A stretch of DNA of 64,000 bases from Nectonema munidae (GCA_030549495.1 JAUIRK010000511.1:603501-667500); one strand, 5' to 3'. Positions 12,601-44,022 are shown, numbered from the stretch's first letter. Numbers and translations: made by a program. Notes: a model not told the origin generated them from the letters alone.

Positions 12601-13173
12601 ATCTGCTAAATTTTCTAGTAAAAAAGTTGAAAAAAAGTCTGATGTTTTGAGTTTATTTTGTAAGAACATAATAGTGCCTTATTGGGTTGAAAAACATACT
12701 TTATTAATAGTGTCAAAGTTTTTGGTAGGAGGAGAGGTACTTGTGGAAAGAAATTTACTATTGTAAAAAAGAAACTTAAATATTATGTTATAAGGTTTGT
12801 AAATAATAACAAGACAATTTGTGTTTAAGTGAATTTTAGATTAATGAAGAAAGTGTTAATAACGAAAACATGTGAAGCAAACAAGACAAAAAATTAAAAT
12901 TTATCAACAAAACCATATTTTTATTATTTATAACATGTTTGAGTTCAAAACTGATTTTATCGTAGAAATTTCTGATTTTTTTGAAAAAGATTTCATATTG
13001 ATAACAGTAAAAGATGTAGAAATTTTTAGTAAAAAAGCGGGAATGGAAGAGATAGAAAAGTATTTATTAAAAGCAACTACACACCCCACTCTGACTCCCC
13101 ATCTAAACCCATTCTTGTTATCCTGGTTTGGCAAGAAGGCATAAATTTACATCTTTATTTATATCCGGTCTTA
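12601..13173. other. No recognisable gene
   Basis: AT-rich sequence after the pogo-like terminus. A 90-codon frame at 12872-13144 has no motif that I recognise and overlaps a reverse-strand frame of similar length; I do not call it. Confidence 0.35.
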
Positions 13174-13634
13174 CTTTTTCCCAAACTCACCCAAACTCTC
13201 CCAAACTCACCCAATACTTTTTACACAAACTCTCTCAAACTCACCCAAACTCCCCAAACTCACCCCAACTCTATTTTTATTTTTTCTTATTTTTTGATCC
13301 CTTCTTCTAAATATATATATTTTTTTTGACAGGGTGTTTCATGCAAGGGAAGTAGAAACTTCCATATCTGCACTGATGAACTTTTTATGATAAGTCGATG
13401 GCATCGCCGGGATTTGAACCCAAAGGCTTTGGATCCGTAGGCGACACCTCTACCTATCAACCCACCAGCCTAAATTATATTTGTATAAGACTAGATTTTT
13501 TAGTTAAATTTTGAACAATTTATTTAGAAGCTATAACTAAAAATGCAATAAAATATTCTATAATGATAGTTTCTTATTTAATAATTTTAATGGAAGAAAA
13601 AATAAAACCGAGTTTGGTTGAGTTTGGGTAAAAA
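13174..13634. mobile_element. Inverted-repeat element with CCCAAACTCA tandem arms
   Basis: The left arm (13174-13273) is a run of imperfect CCCAAACTCA 10-mers. The right arm (13610-13634) carries the same motif inverted (GAGTTTGGTTGAGTTTGGG). A tRNA-type SINE sits between them at 13326-13471. The whole looks like a foldback-type or MITE-like element hit later by a SINE, which is inference. Confidence 0.45.
13326..13471 (-). repeat. tRNA-derived SINE, family B, copy 1
   Basis: On the reverse strand the head reads as a tRNA-like unit with an A-box-like TGATAGGTAGAGG and a B box GGGTTCAAATCCC, followed by a non-tRNA tail ending in a cctgtca motif. A near-identical copy lies at 38721-38893. The two copies agree over the full length. 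Confidence 0.8.
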
Positions 13635-13639
13635 GTTAG

Positions 13640-14985
13640 ACCCTTTTTTTTATACCTTTTTTTTCTAATTTTACATGTTAATAAATGTCGTTAATATTTT
13701 TGTCATAATTATATCATTGCGTCTTACAAGCTGTGTCAATTTCAACCAACCATAAATACGGCTTTACAATTTGATCTACCTTTCAATGTAAACTTGAACT
13801 AATTTTTTAAATATTTTTTTACTCTCTTTTTAAATTAAATTTAGTAATGAAATTTTAATAAAATTTTAGTTTTTCATTCTTTGCATTTTTTAATTGCGTT
13901 TAATAAAATTTTTCATATTTTGATTTTTAGACTGTATTGTATAATTTTTCTTTTTTCCTTACCTGGGGTACCTCAGCGTTTTATCCTTTGATATATTTTT
14001 ATTTTTTTTAACATAGATCTTTAAGCACTACAAATCATTGTGGCTATATTTTTATGCTGATAACTACTACTTTTTAATTCCACATATATATCAGTAAATA
14101 TTTGTCTATAATTTAAGAAAGCCAGATGTCAAGATTTTTCATATTTATCTTCTTTTACTATGCGAATCTCAGGCAATTAAGAAAACGTCATGTTTTTCAT
14201 TCTCCAATCTTATAGTTCAAAAAAGGAGTTTAAAAAATTTTACTCCATTCATTTTTTAGTTTTGAAGTAATTTTCACATTAATTATTTTCGTAAGAAATA
14301 AAATAATTTCTTTATGACTTTTTTCAAAACAATATATGTTCTAAAAACCCGGTTCTATATTCGTGATGTATAAAAATAATCAGGAAAGTAGATTTCTAGC
14401 GAGTGTTTTTATCTAATAACTTTTTCCTTTGCAGATAAACTATTTTATATAATTATGATATTGTATGAAAAGAGTTAAAAATGATTTTTGCTTAAAATGG
14501 ATATTTAAACAAATTTCTCAACTTCTTTACTTTCTCTTCCACCACCTTATAAAAGTTACTTTATAATCCTATTTTTAGAAAATTAAATTTTGACCAACTG
14601 ATTACTTAACTTTTGTTAACTAATGATTACTAATTGACATAAAATTATGTAAAAAGTTTAGCAGAAAGGGTATTTTTAAAGGCGGTAAGATAGGGTAGAG
14701 AGTAGAGAACCAAATTTTTTTTGTAAAATATAAAAAATGAATTAACATATAATATTTAAATATAAAAAAATATAATGTTCCCTCAAATACTCGCGAATAG
14801 TTGGGCTTAGTAGACGCTTACACGAGAATACATCCATTTTGCACTCTATGAAATAAAAATATTAAAATAAAATTCATTTCTATTTTTTTTCATTAACAAT
14901 TAAAATTAACATATAGCAGTCATCAATGATTATAAAATTTAAAAAAATATTTACCAAAGGAATCATTAATATTTTTTGTTTTTCT
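13640..14985. other. No recognisable gene
   Basis: AT-rich spacer. Near 13960-13980, 'ttacctggggtacctcagcg' recalls the GVPQ block of LINE RTs (GVPQR), but no other RT block is found, so it is at best a tiny LINE relic. Confidence 0.35.
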
Positions 14986-14990
14986 CCTTT

Positions 14991-15150
14991 GGGGTCGTTC
15001 ACAATTGACGTCAACCTTTTTTTTGAAAAATTTCACCCCCTCCCCCCCCAGTCAACTTTTAGATATATCATCACTTAAAAAAATCGACTTATGTCAACTT
15101 TGGATACCCCCCCCCCCCAGTTTTAGTTGACGTCAATTGTGAACGACCCC
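14991..15150. mobile_element. MITE with GGGGTCGTTCACAATTGACG ends, copy 2
   Basis: Near-perfect 25-bp terminal inverted repeats: it starts GGGGTCGTTCACAATTGACG and ends CGTCAATTGTGAACGACCCC. TTT flanks both ends (14988-14990, 15151-15153). Two internal C-tracts follow GTCAACTTTGGATA and the 5' arm. It matches the copy at 2813-2965 over the whole length. Non-coding. Confidence 0.85.
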
Positions 15151-15548
15151 TTTCTGAGAAACCTTCTGAGTTCATCCTATTTTTGGCTTGAATTATTTTG
15201 AAACTGGAAAAGTCTATTTCCTAATAAAAACTTGTGTATTATAAGCGGTGTGCTTGTAAATAGTGCTTTTCTTTGTATTTAAATATGTATATAAATTCCA
15301 AATGCGTTCCGTGTGATTTCAAGAGGTGTCAAAGAGCCTTTTGCCCCCCAATAATTTTGAATTTAATTCTATAAATTTTTATAGTATTTAAAAGACTTGC
15401 TTGACTTGTGAGTAAACTTTCCATATTACTTTGCTTGTTTTAAGGTTACGTCTTAGAATGAATATTAAAAAAAAAATTTTCTTCATTAATATCCACTTTA
15501 TTGATATAATAATGCAAATTTGAGCTATATTTGATCAGATGCCCTAAT
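15151..15548. other. No recognisable gene
   Basis: AT-rich spacer between a MITE and a hAT derivative. Confidence 0.35.
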
Positions 15549-15556
15549 GTGCCAAT

Positions 15557-16041
15557 TAGGGTTTCTGTAATTACATCATTAAACCCCTCCCGGTAAAACC
15601 CGAAAATTTTCGGAAAATTTTTTGTTTCCCGGGAAATTTTTTTCCTTTATTTATTTTTCCTTCTCAAACTTAAAAGTGGAAAATAAAACAATTTTATTAG
15701 AAAAAAATCAATCTTTATTACTGTAATACTTTTTCAAAAAAAAAACAATTAATACATTTTTTATTAATTTAATGTGTTCTGATTTTTGTGAAAAAAAGTG
15801 TAGCCGACGAAAAAGCTCTTTCAGCCTCAACGATTGTTGGTGGCACTGTTTTTAAAGCTCTTTCCAATTTTACTATGGTAGTAATAATAAAATAGTTTAT
15901 GCCAGAACGGTAATTTTTATTTTAAGTAAACTTTTTCAGGAAATGAGGTTCCAATATCGTTTCCGGGAGAGCTCAAAATTTTCTTGAGCTAAAAAATTAA
16001 ACGGGTTCCCGGGAAAACGGGATCCTGGGAAAGAAACCCTA
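15557..16041 (-). mobile_element. Short hAT derivative with 8-bp target duplication
   Basis: The ends TAGGGTTTCT and AGAAACCCTA are exact inverted repeats. They are flanked by GTGCCAAT on both sides (15549-15556 and 16042-16049), the 8-bp duplication expected of hAT transposons. Subterminal CCCGGGAAA-type motifs occur near each end. The reverse strand at about 15800-15850 still encodes SVPPTIVEAERAFSSAT, the hAT C-terminal dimerisation motif. It is therefore an internally deleted hAT and not a random MITE. Confidence 0.88.
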
Positions 16042-16049
16042 GTGCCAAT

Positions 16050-17541
16050 ACTTTGAACAAGAGGCCATACATTTTTCACCTGGGAAAACATTTATTATGG
16101 CACATAATATCTATATTTGAAAGTATTCTCTATAATTTAAATCAAATATATATAAAATCTTTATTCCTAGATTTTTACACTTTACTTACAATTTTTGTTA
16201 ATAAAACTTGGTACAAATAATTTCTCTTTCATGTAATTTACAGCGTATAACTTATTAGGGAGTTTATATAAATTTTCTTCCAAAATTTTAAAACCTTAAA
16301 TTTCTATTTAAAAGATCCAAATTTAATTATCACGGCTTTAAAACCTGTCAATTCATAGATTCTAATCTAAAATATATTTTCAATCAATTTACTTTTCTAA
16401 CTGAATATTTGTGTAGGTAGAAAATGGAGATTATATAACGATAAAAAGAGCTAAAAATTATTTTTAATGTTAATCTCATATTTTTACAGAAAAGAACATA
16501 AAAGATCAATTAAAAAGCAAATTAACAAAAAATTCTGCATTCTTGAGAAAATAAGTTCTTTGGGGAAGGAACTGGGTTAAAAAAGCTTTCCCACTGGTTA
16601 GTATGGGTTGTGCACCAACAGACTAAAAATATAAATTAGAGAACAATTAGCTAATCATAAGAGCCACACCAGATTGACCAAAGAGCCACATGTGGCTTCA
16701 TGATCCGCATTTGCCCACTAATGTTATATAAGATGATTCTTTGTTTTTCTGTGTTACTAATCAAGCTTGGTAACATTTCGTTGCTAAAAATTTTAAAATT
16801 TAATTTTAAGCAAAAATGCATTTCAGTACAGAGTAATCAATCCACCTAACCAATTTATTTGTTAAGAACCATTCTTGTTGACAAGTAGTGAGATGAGAGG
16901 CTAAGAAATATCTTTTAGCTCCTAATCGATATTGCAAAATGATGTCTGACTGTATTACCACTGAGTCTTCTAATGCAGGCCTTTCCATGTGGTCTTTAGA
17001 AATGGAAGAAATTTTTAAGTTTTGAACACCAAATACAGAATCGCATCAACCAAAAATTCTTTTCCCTAAAGATTTATAAAAGATCATCTTTAGAATAATG
17101 GTATAAAACCTACACTTCGTTAGAGTATAGCATTTCTAACGATAGACAGAGCAACTGTGACTATCGGTTTCAACAACTGGTAAATGGCAATAAGGAGGGA
17201 TACTGGATTAGTTAAATCCGATGAATAGTGATCTATCATATATGAATGCTTTTCTTCTCTTGTTTAACTAGAACAGTGTTTCAAAAACTTTGTCGAAATT
17301 TTGAACTTAATGGTCTTTTTTTATTTCTTGCACATTTAAATAAAATAAATTAGCATATAAACTAGTTTACTAAAAAAATTGATACACTTGTTCATTCAAA
17401 AATTGTCCGAATAATAATCTAATCAATGTCAATGGGAGGGATGCATCTGTTCCTTTTTCTGGATCAGTTTGTCTACGTTGGGCTCTGGTTTCGTTGTATA
17501 TTCTTAATCTTTTTTAGGCTTTTTTTTAAAAAAAGTTGGTA
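16050..17541. other. Upstream region of PSMC6; no other gene
   Basis: A segment at about 16594-16722 has ends resembling hAT MITEs (GTGGGCAAATGCGG and repeated GAGCCACA), but no clear duplication. The last 100 bp before the PSMC6 start are T-rich with no obvious TATA box. The PSMC6 transcription start cannot be fixed. Confidence 0.35.
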
Positions 17542-38474
<20,933 letters not shown>

Positions 38475-38542
38475 AGACTTTTTTTATATAAAAAAAACTT
38501 CATTTCTCTTGATATAAAATCGTGTTTTTAATAATGATAAAA

Positions 38543-38548
38543 AATAAA
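38543..38548 (+). terminator. PSMC6 poly(A) signal AATAAA
   Basis: Canonical hexamer 69 bp after the stop codon, followed by T/G-rich sequence (cttttctgtatatttc). Confidence 0.75.
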
Positions 38549-38720
38549 ACCTTTTCTGTATATTTCTAGTTATATCAATTCGACGAGCACACATGTTTGA
38601 AATTGAGGTGGAGGTGAATTTTTTTTTTAATTTACGTATATCAACTTTCAAAACATTCTAATTTTTATGTTAAAAAAAACTTTTTGGAAATTTTAACTTT
38701 TTTATGTTCTTAGTTTTTTT

Positions 38721-38893
38721 TGACAGGGTGTTTCATGCAAGGGAAGTAGAAACTTCCATATCTGCACTAATGAACTTTTTATGATAAGTCAATGGTATCG
38801 CCGGGATTCGAACCCAAAGGCTTTGGATCCGCAGGCGACGCCTCTACCTATCAGCCCACCAGCCCAGGCCTCTACCTATCAGCCCACCAGCCT
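38721..38893 (-). repeat. tRNA-derived SINE, family B, copy 2
   Basis: Head with B box GGGTTCGAATCCC and the shared tail. Near-identical to 13326-13471, but about 28 bp of the head (ggcctctacctatcagccca) are tandemly duplicated, so the Pol III A-box region is present twice. Confidence 0.85.
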
Positions 38894-39239
38894 ATTATTT
38901 TCGTTCAAAATAAAAAATGATATTCCATAAGGTTAGTCTCCTAAAAATGTTTTTGTTAGGTGAATAAAGTTAAAAGAAGGTCACCATTTTTAATAGAAAT
39001 AAAAAAAACTTTTAGTTTTTCCTTATTAAAAAAAATTCTAAAACAAGTTTTAATATTATTTCGTATTTTTTTGTTATAAAAATAAAATGTTTCTTCATTT
39101 TTTTAACCAAATCTGTTAATCACCCAGATGCTGCGGCTGTTTTATTTCTTTTTTTGGATACATTTCTCTTTGAATAAGATGATATTTTTCATGTTCTACC
39201 GGATTAGCTACAAAAATATAAAGTTGTTCCAACAAACTG

Positions 39240-39930
39240 AAAAAAATCATTAACTTCTCTTAGATGTCTTGCAGTATTTACTAAAACTAAATTTAGTCTG
39301 TGACCATAAAGTATGAGAAGCTTTATCACGAATATTTTTTTGAACTCCATTAACTTCACCCCTCATTACTGAAGCTCCGTCAAATCCTAAGACAACAAGA
39401 AAAGTTTTATAACCCAAACTCTGCAAACCCTTCAAAATTACATTAGAAATTGATTCTGCATCTAACATAGTCATTTGTGTGAAAGATATAAAGCATTCTT
39501 GAATACAATTTGATATTTCATTAATAAAATCTCACAACCAAAGCCAACTTAAGGCTTACCTCTGCTAACATATTTTGCTTTATCTGCTTGAACTGAAAAA
39601 AGAAGGACAAACTTTAATTTTCTCAGTTATATCTTCTCTTACCATGGAGGCAAGAGTAGAGATTATTTTGTTTTGTATCGCTGAACTAGTGTATTTTTCG
39701 TTTTTTGGACCATATTTCACTTTCAGCAATAATTGGATCATGTTTAGCAGTAAATTGCAAGAATTTCCTTACATTTCCTGGATTCAACTCGTCATCACCT
39801 TCTCTGTGGTTTCGTTGGCAAATGTCGTGCGTAACCGTCAAAAGAATTATTTACCCGACAGTATTTATGCAATGAAGATTCTCTTTTATCTTTTTTTGAT
39901 ATTCTTTACTCATACTTTGAAGGAGATAAG
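39240..39930 (-). pseudogene. hAT transposase fragment (DUF4371/ZMYM1-like type)
   Basis: Reverse-strand pieces give the order typical of this group: FLQFTAKHDPII (about 39745), YTSSAIQNKIISTLASMVRE (about 39690-39635), PSFFSVQADKAKYVSRG and AESISNVILKGLQSLGYKTF followed by LGFDGASVMRGEVNGVQ (39474-39330). These flank the RNase H-fold catalytic region (GFDGASVM). Several frame changes; both ends missing. Confidence 0.75.
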
Positions 39931-40378
39931 TTTGGTTCTTTTCTGAACAAAAGATTTCATTTTTTCAGATTTCATTCTGAAATTACCTTAATGGCAATTT
40001 GTGTGTAAATTTTTCTAAATTTATTTTTACACATTCAAAAAGTTTTTTCCTAAAATTTACAAATACATGAAGGGTCTCCAAAAAACAGAACTAAACCAAA
40101 TGACTTTTTTTTTTAGCATATTTCGTTCATTGTTACGTCGTTAAACGATGATACGAGAGTGGTCCTTTTGATCGGAAACAGTTTCATTGACCCTAATTTA
40201 AAATTTTTTTGTTCGAATAAATAATTTTAAAATGGATTGTAATCGTGATAAAAAATATTTTCTTCTTAAGGTTAAAAAAAAATAATAGAGATAGAAGAAT
40301 TTCATTTAAGAGTTTACGACGATTTCACTTAGGTGTTTTTGGGACGAAAAAATAAAAGTGGACCAAACAATTGACACG

Positions 40379-40696
40379 TCCTCTATATCTATAAGTAATG
40401 ATGGGTGAGGACAATAGTGATGATGCAGAAAAAAGAAAAAGAAGAAAGTCTGTTTTCATATAATATGATAAAAAATAGTTTGCGTCTGTCTGCGTGTGTG
40501 TCGCTGGAAGCATTCTGATTGGTTGAAATTATTTATATGTTTTGTGTGTATTTTTATATCGTGTAATGAGCAAAAATACACATGAAAGATACAACTATGC
40601 TAAAAACAAATATAGATCCTATGTTTCGAGAAACAAACACATTACCAAAGCTCCTATGTTTCGAGCGCAGCGAGAAACGACCATGGGACCGGCTAG
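40379..40696 (+). mobile_element. Short non-autonomous Helitron-like element
   Basis: The right end has a hairpin (GTTTCGAGCGCAGCGAGAAAC) 14 nt before CCGGCTAG, followed by T, as expected for Helitron 3' ends (CTRR, insertion before T). The left end tcctctatatctataag is a plausible TC start but not certain. The 3' end shares ACGACC..GGGACCGGCTAG with 45862-45900, and the interior matches 37213-37370. Confidence 0.65.
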
Positions 40697-40833
40697 TTTT
40701 TATTTATTTGATCAAAAATGCATTTTAAATGGTGGTCATTAACCCCAAAACAAATTTTTTAAATGAATTTTGTGAATTTTTTTCGACTAAACTGTTTATT
40801 ATTTTTGTTGAATTTAAAATCTTATCCCCTGCA

Positions 40834-40913
40834 ATGCTGAGTCTCAATGGTTGTTAGGGTGTACCTCCCAGCTTAACAGTTGAAGGTCAGGGGTTCGATC
40901 CCCAAGGCTCCCA
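40834..40913 (+). repeat. tRNA-like SINE head, family C
   Basis: Contains TGGTTGTTAGGGTG (A-box-like) and GGGGTTCGATCCCC (B box), ending GGCTCCCA. The acceptor arms do not pair well, so it is more likely a SINE head than a tRNA gene. The tail may reach about 41070. Only one copy in the window. Confidence 0.5.
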
Positions 40914-41070
40914 ATTCTTAAAAACAAATTCACAAAACTGATTAACCATCTTAAGCATATAGCCTTACACGGCTGAAAGTGCTTTGATATCTTTAACCAA
41001 CCCGCAATGCTTGTTCGAGGATATTCCTAGTCTTTCTATCCCACTAAAAAGCTCGGTGGGCCAATTTTAC

Positions 41071-42240
41071 TCCATAGCTTTTACCTTGATATGAATTTTA
41101 AGCTACAAGATTTTATATTTAGTATTTTGAATACAACTTATAGATGGATACAATGCTGACATCAACGCTCTGTTTAGCTCGATTCTAACAATGTTATAAT
41201 CGGGTCGTCAGAACCCCCCACCTAATCGCAAAACACTCAATTATTATGAGGGAAAAACTCGGAATAAAAATATACTTAATGTGCACTGATCTATATAAAA
41301 AATCGTTTGCAGTGAAACTTTAATGAAAACCACACAATCTAATTTACTTTTATTTTTACTTTAATGAAAATAGATTCTTAAGGTGTGCAGAAATTGTGCA
41401 TCCATGAAAAGATGTGTAATGTATAGAGGAGTTAAAAAGTGTCCCAAAAATTGTAAATTCATTGACTTTTTAAGGCAACAGAGAAGAAAAATTGACTTAA
41501 AAAAGGAATAAACATTTTTTAATGAAAATTTTGCATAAAAAAATATAATTAGTAAACTATTATCATTGTTAAGTCTAAAACTTAAGAAAGTATGTTTCTT
41601 TTTATTGAAAAATGAATTGTTAAAAATTGTATAAAATCTTTAATGTAAACTGTAAAAATATTTAAAGAAAACATTAAAATAAAAGAAAAAGTATACGAGA
41701 ATAAAGCTAAAATTTTCAGTTTTTTGCAAAAAGATTTTTTATGTAGTGTTAGACTTTGGAAATTTTAGGCTTTTAAAGCAGTTTTTTTTAATGTAATTCA
41801 AAGTAGAATATTTTATTTTATTGGAAACTACTAGACCATTTAAGATGTAAAGAGCTGAAATATATCAAAAATGAAACAAAAAAGCAATTTGAAAAATTTG
41901 AGAAGAATCAGTTTCATAAAATATTCTAGACCAAAGTAAGAAAAGACTTTTTACAGAAAAAAGACGTATAAAAATTTCCGCTACTTATTGGTCTATCCCC
42001 TCTCTCTTAATGCTTATTATAAAAAATTAAATAAAAAGGTTAGTGATAAGTACTATAATAAATTTTGTATTCATCTACTTCATAATAAAACTTTTGGCGA
42101 TCTTTTTATTAAACTTTTTTATTATCGATTTTTAAATTTAGAAAAAAACAACATAAATCGATTAGTCTCAAAATTACAATTAAAAAACTGATTTATTAAC
42201 TATACACTCAAAATTTCTCCCAAATTATCCGGTTATCGAT
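41071..42240. other. No recognisable gene
   Basis: AT-rich spacer. A 67-codon frame at 41988-42191 is AT-biased with no motif. It borders the minisatellite. Confidence 0.35.
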
Positions 42241-42245
42241 AGGTT

Positions 42246-42680
42246 AAAATTTCAACACACGCTGTATAAGTAATTTACACACAAAATTTGTATACAAAAT
42301 TTCATCATAAACGTTGTATACAAAATTTCAACACACACTGTATAGATAATTTACACACAAAATTTGTATACAAAATTTCATCCCACACGTTGTATACAAA
42401 ATTTCAACACACGTTCTATAGATAATTTACACACAAAATTTGCATACAAAATTTCATCACACACGTTGTATACAAAATTTCAACACACGTTGTATAGATA
42501 ATTTACACACAAAATTTGTTTACAAAATTTCAACTCACGTTGTATAGATAATTTACACACAAAATTTGTATACAAAATTCATCACACGCGTTGTTTACAA
42601 AATTTCAACACACAGGTTGTATACAAAATTTCATCACACACATTGTATACAAAATTTCAACACACGTTGTATAGGTAATT
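42246..42680. repeat. Minisatellite with 76-bp unit made of three 25-bp subunits
   Basis: Units read AAAATTTCAACACACGTTGTATAG, then ATAATTTACACACAAAATTT-GTATAC, then AAAATTTCATCACACACGTTGTATAC. About six composite units, some missing a subunit. Ends 10 bp before the first CCAAT box of the orphan gene. It is not a CRISPR: no unique spacers and a eukaryotic context. Confidence 0.9.
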
Positions 42681-42689
42681 TATCCAAGA

Positions 42690-42842
42690 ACCAATGAAAA
42701 TGCAAGGAGGGAGGGAAAAGTAAGGTCATGCGTTAAAGAACTTTTCATTGCCAGTCCAACAACCAATCAAAATTCGAGGAGGGAACAAGTAAGCGCTTCA
42801 CTTTTATATCCCCTTTCACAATTCAAAAAATCATCTTTGATA
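42690..42842 (+). promoter_or_regulatory. Promoter of the orphan membrane-protein gene
   Basis: Two CCAAT boxes (42691-42695, 42763-42767), each within a repeated block of the form CCAATSAAAATKCRAGGAGGG. A TATA-like TTATAT lies at 42804-42809. An initiator-like TCATCT starts at 42832, 28 bp downstream of the TATA, which would leave a 5' leader of only about 10 nt before the ATG at 42843. The positions are what I see; the start site is inferred. Confidence 0.5.
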
Positions 42843-43724
42843 ATGACTACGCTTAAATATTTCTTATTGCAGCTAATTTTAGCATTTGCTAAATTTGTTT
42901 CTAATATATCACATTATAGTAATCCATTTGATACACCTGTCTACGATGAAGATGACTTTATCATGAATTACTGTATCAATGATAACAATTACTTTATCAA
43001 TGATAAATATGAATACTTTGATGATGTAGCCAGTGGAAAACAGGAAGTAGGCGATGAAATGAAAGAAATTGATATCAAAATGTCAATCTTATTTTCATTT
43101 CTCATTATTATACTAATAATATGTACTGTGATGCTAAAAAAAATTAATGATAGAGAAGAAAAAGCTAAAAATTTAAAACGAATGAAGGTGGCAAAGAAAA
43201 GAAACGTCCCTATAGAGAAAAAATCTAGACTTCAAGAAATCAGAGATAGTATAGTTCAAATTCCTAAGGCCATTTTAGAAAAAATTCAAGAGCAAAAAAA
43301 TGAACCAAAGATAACTGCTGAGCCTCCTTATAAAAAGTTTAAGTCTTTTGATCTCGGCGCCTTAAAAAGGGAGCTAGGGGAATCCAAAAGGTTATCTAAT
43401 TTTAATAAATATATGTCGAAAAAAATGAGTTCTTTTGATCGAAGATTAACAGTAGCATATAATGACGAGATTGGTAAAAGTCGCACTCAGCACGCAAAGT
43501 CTGTAGATATAGGCGTCTTAAAAAATGAAGAAGTTAAACGAGATAGCATGAATAAATTTTTACAAAAAGTTCCTTTTCTGAAAAAAGCTTTGAATCCTAA
43601 AAATAAAAATTCTTCTAATGAAATAAAACCTGAACCAAAGTTATATGAAACTTTTTCAGATAAAAGACTTTCTAATTTTAAAAAAAAGTTTTCAAAAAAA
43701 TTTAGTTTTATCAGTAAGAAATAG
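42843..43724 (+). CDS. Unknown single-pass membrane protein with basic repeat tail, 293 aa
   Basis: I do not recognise this protein. From the ATG at 42843 it reads a hydrophobic signal segment (about 4-20, LKYFLLQLILAFAKFVS), a short acidic tyrosine-rich outer part (24-79, DEDDF, KYEYFDD), one transmembrane helix (81-98, SILFSFLIIILIICTVML), and a Lys/Arg-rich inner tail of about 195 residues. The tail has internal repeats: SKRLSNFNKYMSKK (181-194) with SDKRLSNFKKKFSKK (272-286), and SFDLGALK (168-175) with SVDIGVLK (220-227). The frame is open without introns. Promoter motifs lie upstream and AATAAA at about 43739. Type I topology is expected from the signal and stop-transfer order. The neighbours are tandem repeats and give no functional clue. 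It may be a lineage-restricted gene. Confidence 0.7.
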   Translation: MTTLKYFLLQLILAFAKFVSNISHYSNPFDTPVYDEDDFIMNYCINDNNYFINDKYEYFDDVASGKQEVGDEMKEIDIKMSILFSFLIIILIICTVMLKKINDREEKAKNLKRMKVAKKRNVPIEKKSRLQEIRDSIVQIPKAILEKIQEQKNEPKITAEPPYKKFKSFDLGALKRELGESKRLSNFNKYMSKKMSSFDRRLTVAYNDEIGKSRTQHAKSVDIGVLKNEEVKRDSMNKFLQKVPFLKKALNPKNKNSSNEIKPEPKLYETFSDKRLSNFKKKFSKKFSFISKK

Positions 43725-43947
43725 AAGATTTTATATTTAATAAAAAAATTGGTAAAAGTTTTACTGACAATTCAAAGTCTTCCGATCTTAGCAAATTTTA
43801 AAATGAATAGGTTAAATAAAGAGCATGGAGAAATTAAATATTAGATGCGTTCAAAAAGTAACAACTCAATAAAATAATGTTCAAGGCAGTGACATAATTG
43901 AAGAGTGATCAAAGGAGTGAGAAATGAAAAATTAGTTAATTTGTTTA

Positions 43948-44010
43948 TTCGTAAGTTTGTTGGTTAGTTTGTTAGTTAGTTAGTTAAGTTAGTTGATTAG
44001 TTAGTTATGA
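43948..44010 (+). repeat. TTAG-rich tetranucleotide stretch
   Basis: Imperfect (TTAG)n directly in front of the GAT array. A similar TTAG-rich stretch lies at 19506-19555, some 310 bp before the ATC array. Confidence 0.7.
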
Positions 44011-44022
44011 TGCTGATGATGA

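Noticed and set aside
12872-13144. 90-codon forward frame
   Set aside because: No recognisable domain, overlaps an antisense frame of similar length and ends beside a tandem repeat.
13960-13990. LINE RT block GVPQR
   Set aside because: Too short on its own; no neighbouring RT blocks in any frame.
40834-40913. Functional tRNA gene
   Set aside because: The B box is good but the acceptor stem does not pair and the extended tail looks like a SINE.
42246-42680. Regularly spaced repeats that could suggest a CRISPR array
   Set aside because: There are no unique spacers, the whole unit is repeated, the DNA is eukaryotic and no cas genes are present.
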